A stretch of DNA of 6,503 nt from Desulfobacterales bacterium (GTDB lineage Bacteria; Desulfobacterota; Desulfobacteria; Desulfobacterales; RPRI01), in assembly GCA_030689795.1 (NCBI GenBank), contig JAUYEO010000048.1, positions 1-6,503 on the forward strand. Direction: 5' to 3'. The position numbers and the translations under genes are program-made. Under the pieces are notes generated by a model. It was not told where the DNA came from and searched no databases. It was given only the letters and a program-made list of their open reading frames with translations. Of this stretch, positions 5,086 through 6,503 are shown piece by piece. Numbering within the stretch: position 1 is the stretch's first letter; each line of letters begins with the position of its first letter.

Positions 5086-6503
5086 ATGATAAATATGCAA
5101 AATCCCAATCAGCGTTACATTTTCGATCCATGGAGTATGATCTCCCCCAAAAGACGGAGACTACTCGATTCGGGTTGGCCTGGATTGTTCCATGAACATA
5201 TCCTGCCATCTATCCCGGTCGCTGAAGTTACAAAGCATTTCGATGCAGACATGGGACGGCCGTCCAAAGAACTATATGCGATGTTAGGCGCTCTTATTCT
5301 GCAACAGGCATTTAATCTTACCGATGAAGAAACGGTCCAGCAATATGCTTTCAACACGCAATGGCATTATGCGTTAAATATCACAGAAGAGTCGGATAAT
5401 GCCAAATACCTCTGTCTTAAAACACTTTGGAGCAACCGCGACATCATTGTCGGCAATGATCTTGAAGACAAAATATTCAGCGCCGGCACTGAAAAGCTGG
5501 CGCAGGCTTTCAAGGTCAATATGGATAAACAGCGGCTCGACTCGGTACATATCAAATCCAACATGCGGCGGCTGGGTCGGATCGGCATTTTTTCCAAAAC
5601 CATCCACAAATTTCTGGTAAATCTGCGGCGTCAGCATCCGGCCCTATTCGACACTGTCGATAAACAGATCGTTGAAAAATATCTGACCGAAAGCGCTCTG
5701 GGCTGCTTTTCCATGGTAAAGCCGTCTGAATCCGGAAAAACCCTGACCGAAGTCAGCAAGGATTTGTTTGCGCTGTTTACTCAGTTTAAACGCCTGGATG
5801 AAATCGCTTCCATGAGCAGCTTCAAACTACTGGAACGGGTTTTAAATGAGCATTGCAATCTGACCGGCAACACCGACAATCCGGTTGAGGTTAAGAAACC
5901 CAAAGAGATTGCATCCGATTCCCTGCAGAATCCCTCTGACCCGGATGCCACGTACAGCGGCCATAAGGGTCAAGGATATCATGTTCAGATCATGGAAACA
6001 TACTCCCCATGCGATAATCCCGAAGAAAAAACACTTAACCTGATTACCTATGTTCATGTGGAGCAGGCGCACCAAAGCGATGCCAACGCCCTTGAGCCAG
6101 CTATTGAATCCGCTGAAGCAAACGGACTCAAGCCGAAAGAAGTTCTGGCAGATTCTCTTTACGGCAGCGACGACAACTGCCAAAAGGCTGAAGCCCATGA
6201 TGTTGTTGTCGTTGCGCCGGTGATGGGAACTACCAAGAAAAATCAGCTTGGTCTTTCCGACTTTGAGATGTCCGGTGATGGCCGTATTTTAGCCTGTCCG
6301 CAAGGCCACGCACCTGCAAAGGTCAAAAAGAAAAAGCGTAACAGTGTCGGCTTTAACATGGAGCTTTGCAGTAATTGCCCCAAACTCTTACAATGCCCGG
6401 TCGAAAAAGGCAGCAAGTTTTATTACCTGCGGTTTAAGGAAAAAGACAGACGCATTGCCCTGCGCAGGTTATATGAACGAACCGATGAGTTCAAGGATCG
6501 TTA
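5086..6503 (+). CDS. IS1182-family DDE transposase, 3' end cut by the window edge
   Basis: Catalyses cut-and-paste type movement of its insertion sequence. The frame is open from the ATG at 5086 to the edge: 472 complete codons, no internal stop or frameshift, so the gene looks intact as far as it goes. The N-terminal DUF772-type domain spans about residues 45-110 (F-D-x-D-x-GRPS, then LGALILQQAFNLTDEETVQQYAFN). The DDE core shows a first Asp at D152 (LDSVHIKSNMRR) and a second at D356 (VLADSLYGSDDN), with the typical DATYSGHKGQGYHVQIMET at about 287-305. A Cys/His insert (C404, H408, C428, C431, C437) matches the zinc-ribbon-like part of this family. The catalytic Glu is expected shortly after the edge, since the visible end RRLYERTDEFKDR normally leads into it. 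Family members run about 450-560 residues, so less than about 90 are missing. AAGAGGA and a consensus-like promoter precede it. Confidence 0.93.
   Translation, partial: MINMQNPNQRYIFDPWSMISPKRRRLLDSGWPGLFHEHILPSIPVAEVTKHFDADMGRPSKELYAMLGALILQQAFNLTDEETVQQYAFNTQWHYALNITEESDNAKYLCLKTLWSNRDIIVGNDLEDKIFSAGTEKLAQAFKVNMDKQRLDSVHIKSNMRRLGRIGIFSKTIHKFLVNLRRQHPALFDTVDKQIVEKYLTESALGCFSMVKPSESGKTLTEVSKDLFALFTQFKRLDEIASMSSFKLLERVLNEHCNLTGNTDNPVEVKKPKEIASDSLQNPSDPDATYSGHKGQGYHVQIMETYSPCDNPEEKTLNLITYVHVEQAHQSDANALEPAIESAEANGLKPKEVLADSLYGSDDNCQKAEAHDVVVVAPVMGTTKKNQLGLSDFEMSGDGRILACPQGHAPAKVKKKKRNSVGFNMELCSNCPKLLQCPVEKGSKFYYLRFKEKDRRIALRRLYERTDEFKDR

Larger units (their letters stand above)
5023..6503 (+). 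mobile_element. IS1182-family insertion sequence, partial (right end outside the window)
   Basis: The transposase gene defines the element. The left boundary is not resolved: it lies between 4724 and 5085, and the coordinate given is only the start of the promoter. Terminal inverted repeats and target duplication cannot be judged because the right end is missing. Confidence 0.6.

Noticed and set aside
5842..6198. 118-codon minus-strand ORF with hydrophobic stretches
   Set aside because: It lies wholly inside the transposase gene in antisense; the transposase has clear DDE motifs, so this is a shadow frame.

Overview
The window looks like a stretch of chromosome from an anaerobic, Desulfobacterota-like (deltaproteobacterial) genome. 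That placement is inference. It rests on the style of the genes (a soluble multi-PAS hybrid kinase with a Cys-rich PAS, a TrmJ-like methyltransferase paired with an FAH-family enzyme), a moderate-GC coding sequence with AT-rich spacers, scattered small GC-rich hairpins, and an IS1182-type transposase. No rRNA, tRNA or CRISPR is visible.

Layout. Positions 1-526 hold no complete gene. They contain a protein-like open frame running off the left edge on the minus strand, a 40-bp inverted duplication (24-63 / 212-251), a short inverted repeat (415-440) and a good promoter (459-487) for ndk. From 527 to 2679 three plus-strand housekeeping or metabolic genes follow: ndk (nucleoside diphosphate kinase), a TrmJ-like tRNA 2'-O-methyltransferase, and an FAH-family hydrolase/isomerase. 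The last two are 11 bp apart and almost certainly co-transcribed. The ndk-trmJ junction is decorated with two small hairpins. One appears to be a repeat inserted into the end of ndk, changing its last codons. The other has a loop that can pair with the weak ribosome-binding region of trmJ.

A large minus-strand gene (2672-4723) encodes a soluble hybrid sensor histidine kinase (coiled coil, PAS, PAS, HisKA, HATPase, receiver). Its stop overlaps the FAH stop by 8 bp. Its first PAS carries a Cys/His cluster that suggests a redox or metal input. A 15-nt palindrome overlaps its likely -10 box.

The 362-bp divergent spacer (4724-5085) leads to a strong promoter and an IS1182-family DDE transposase (5086 to the right edge, open at the end, no stop codon in the window), so the right part of the window is a mobile element whose 3' end lies outside. 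The genes do not form one pathway. I do not see a clear new system. The most unusual points are the repeat-extended ndk terminus, the possible pseudoknot at trmJ and the inverted duplication at the left edge.
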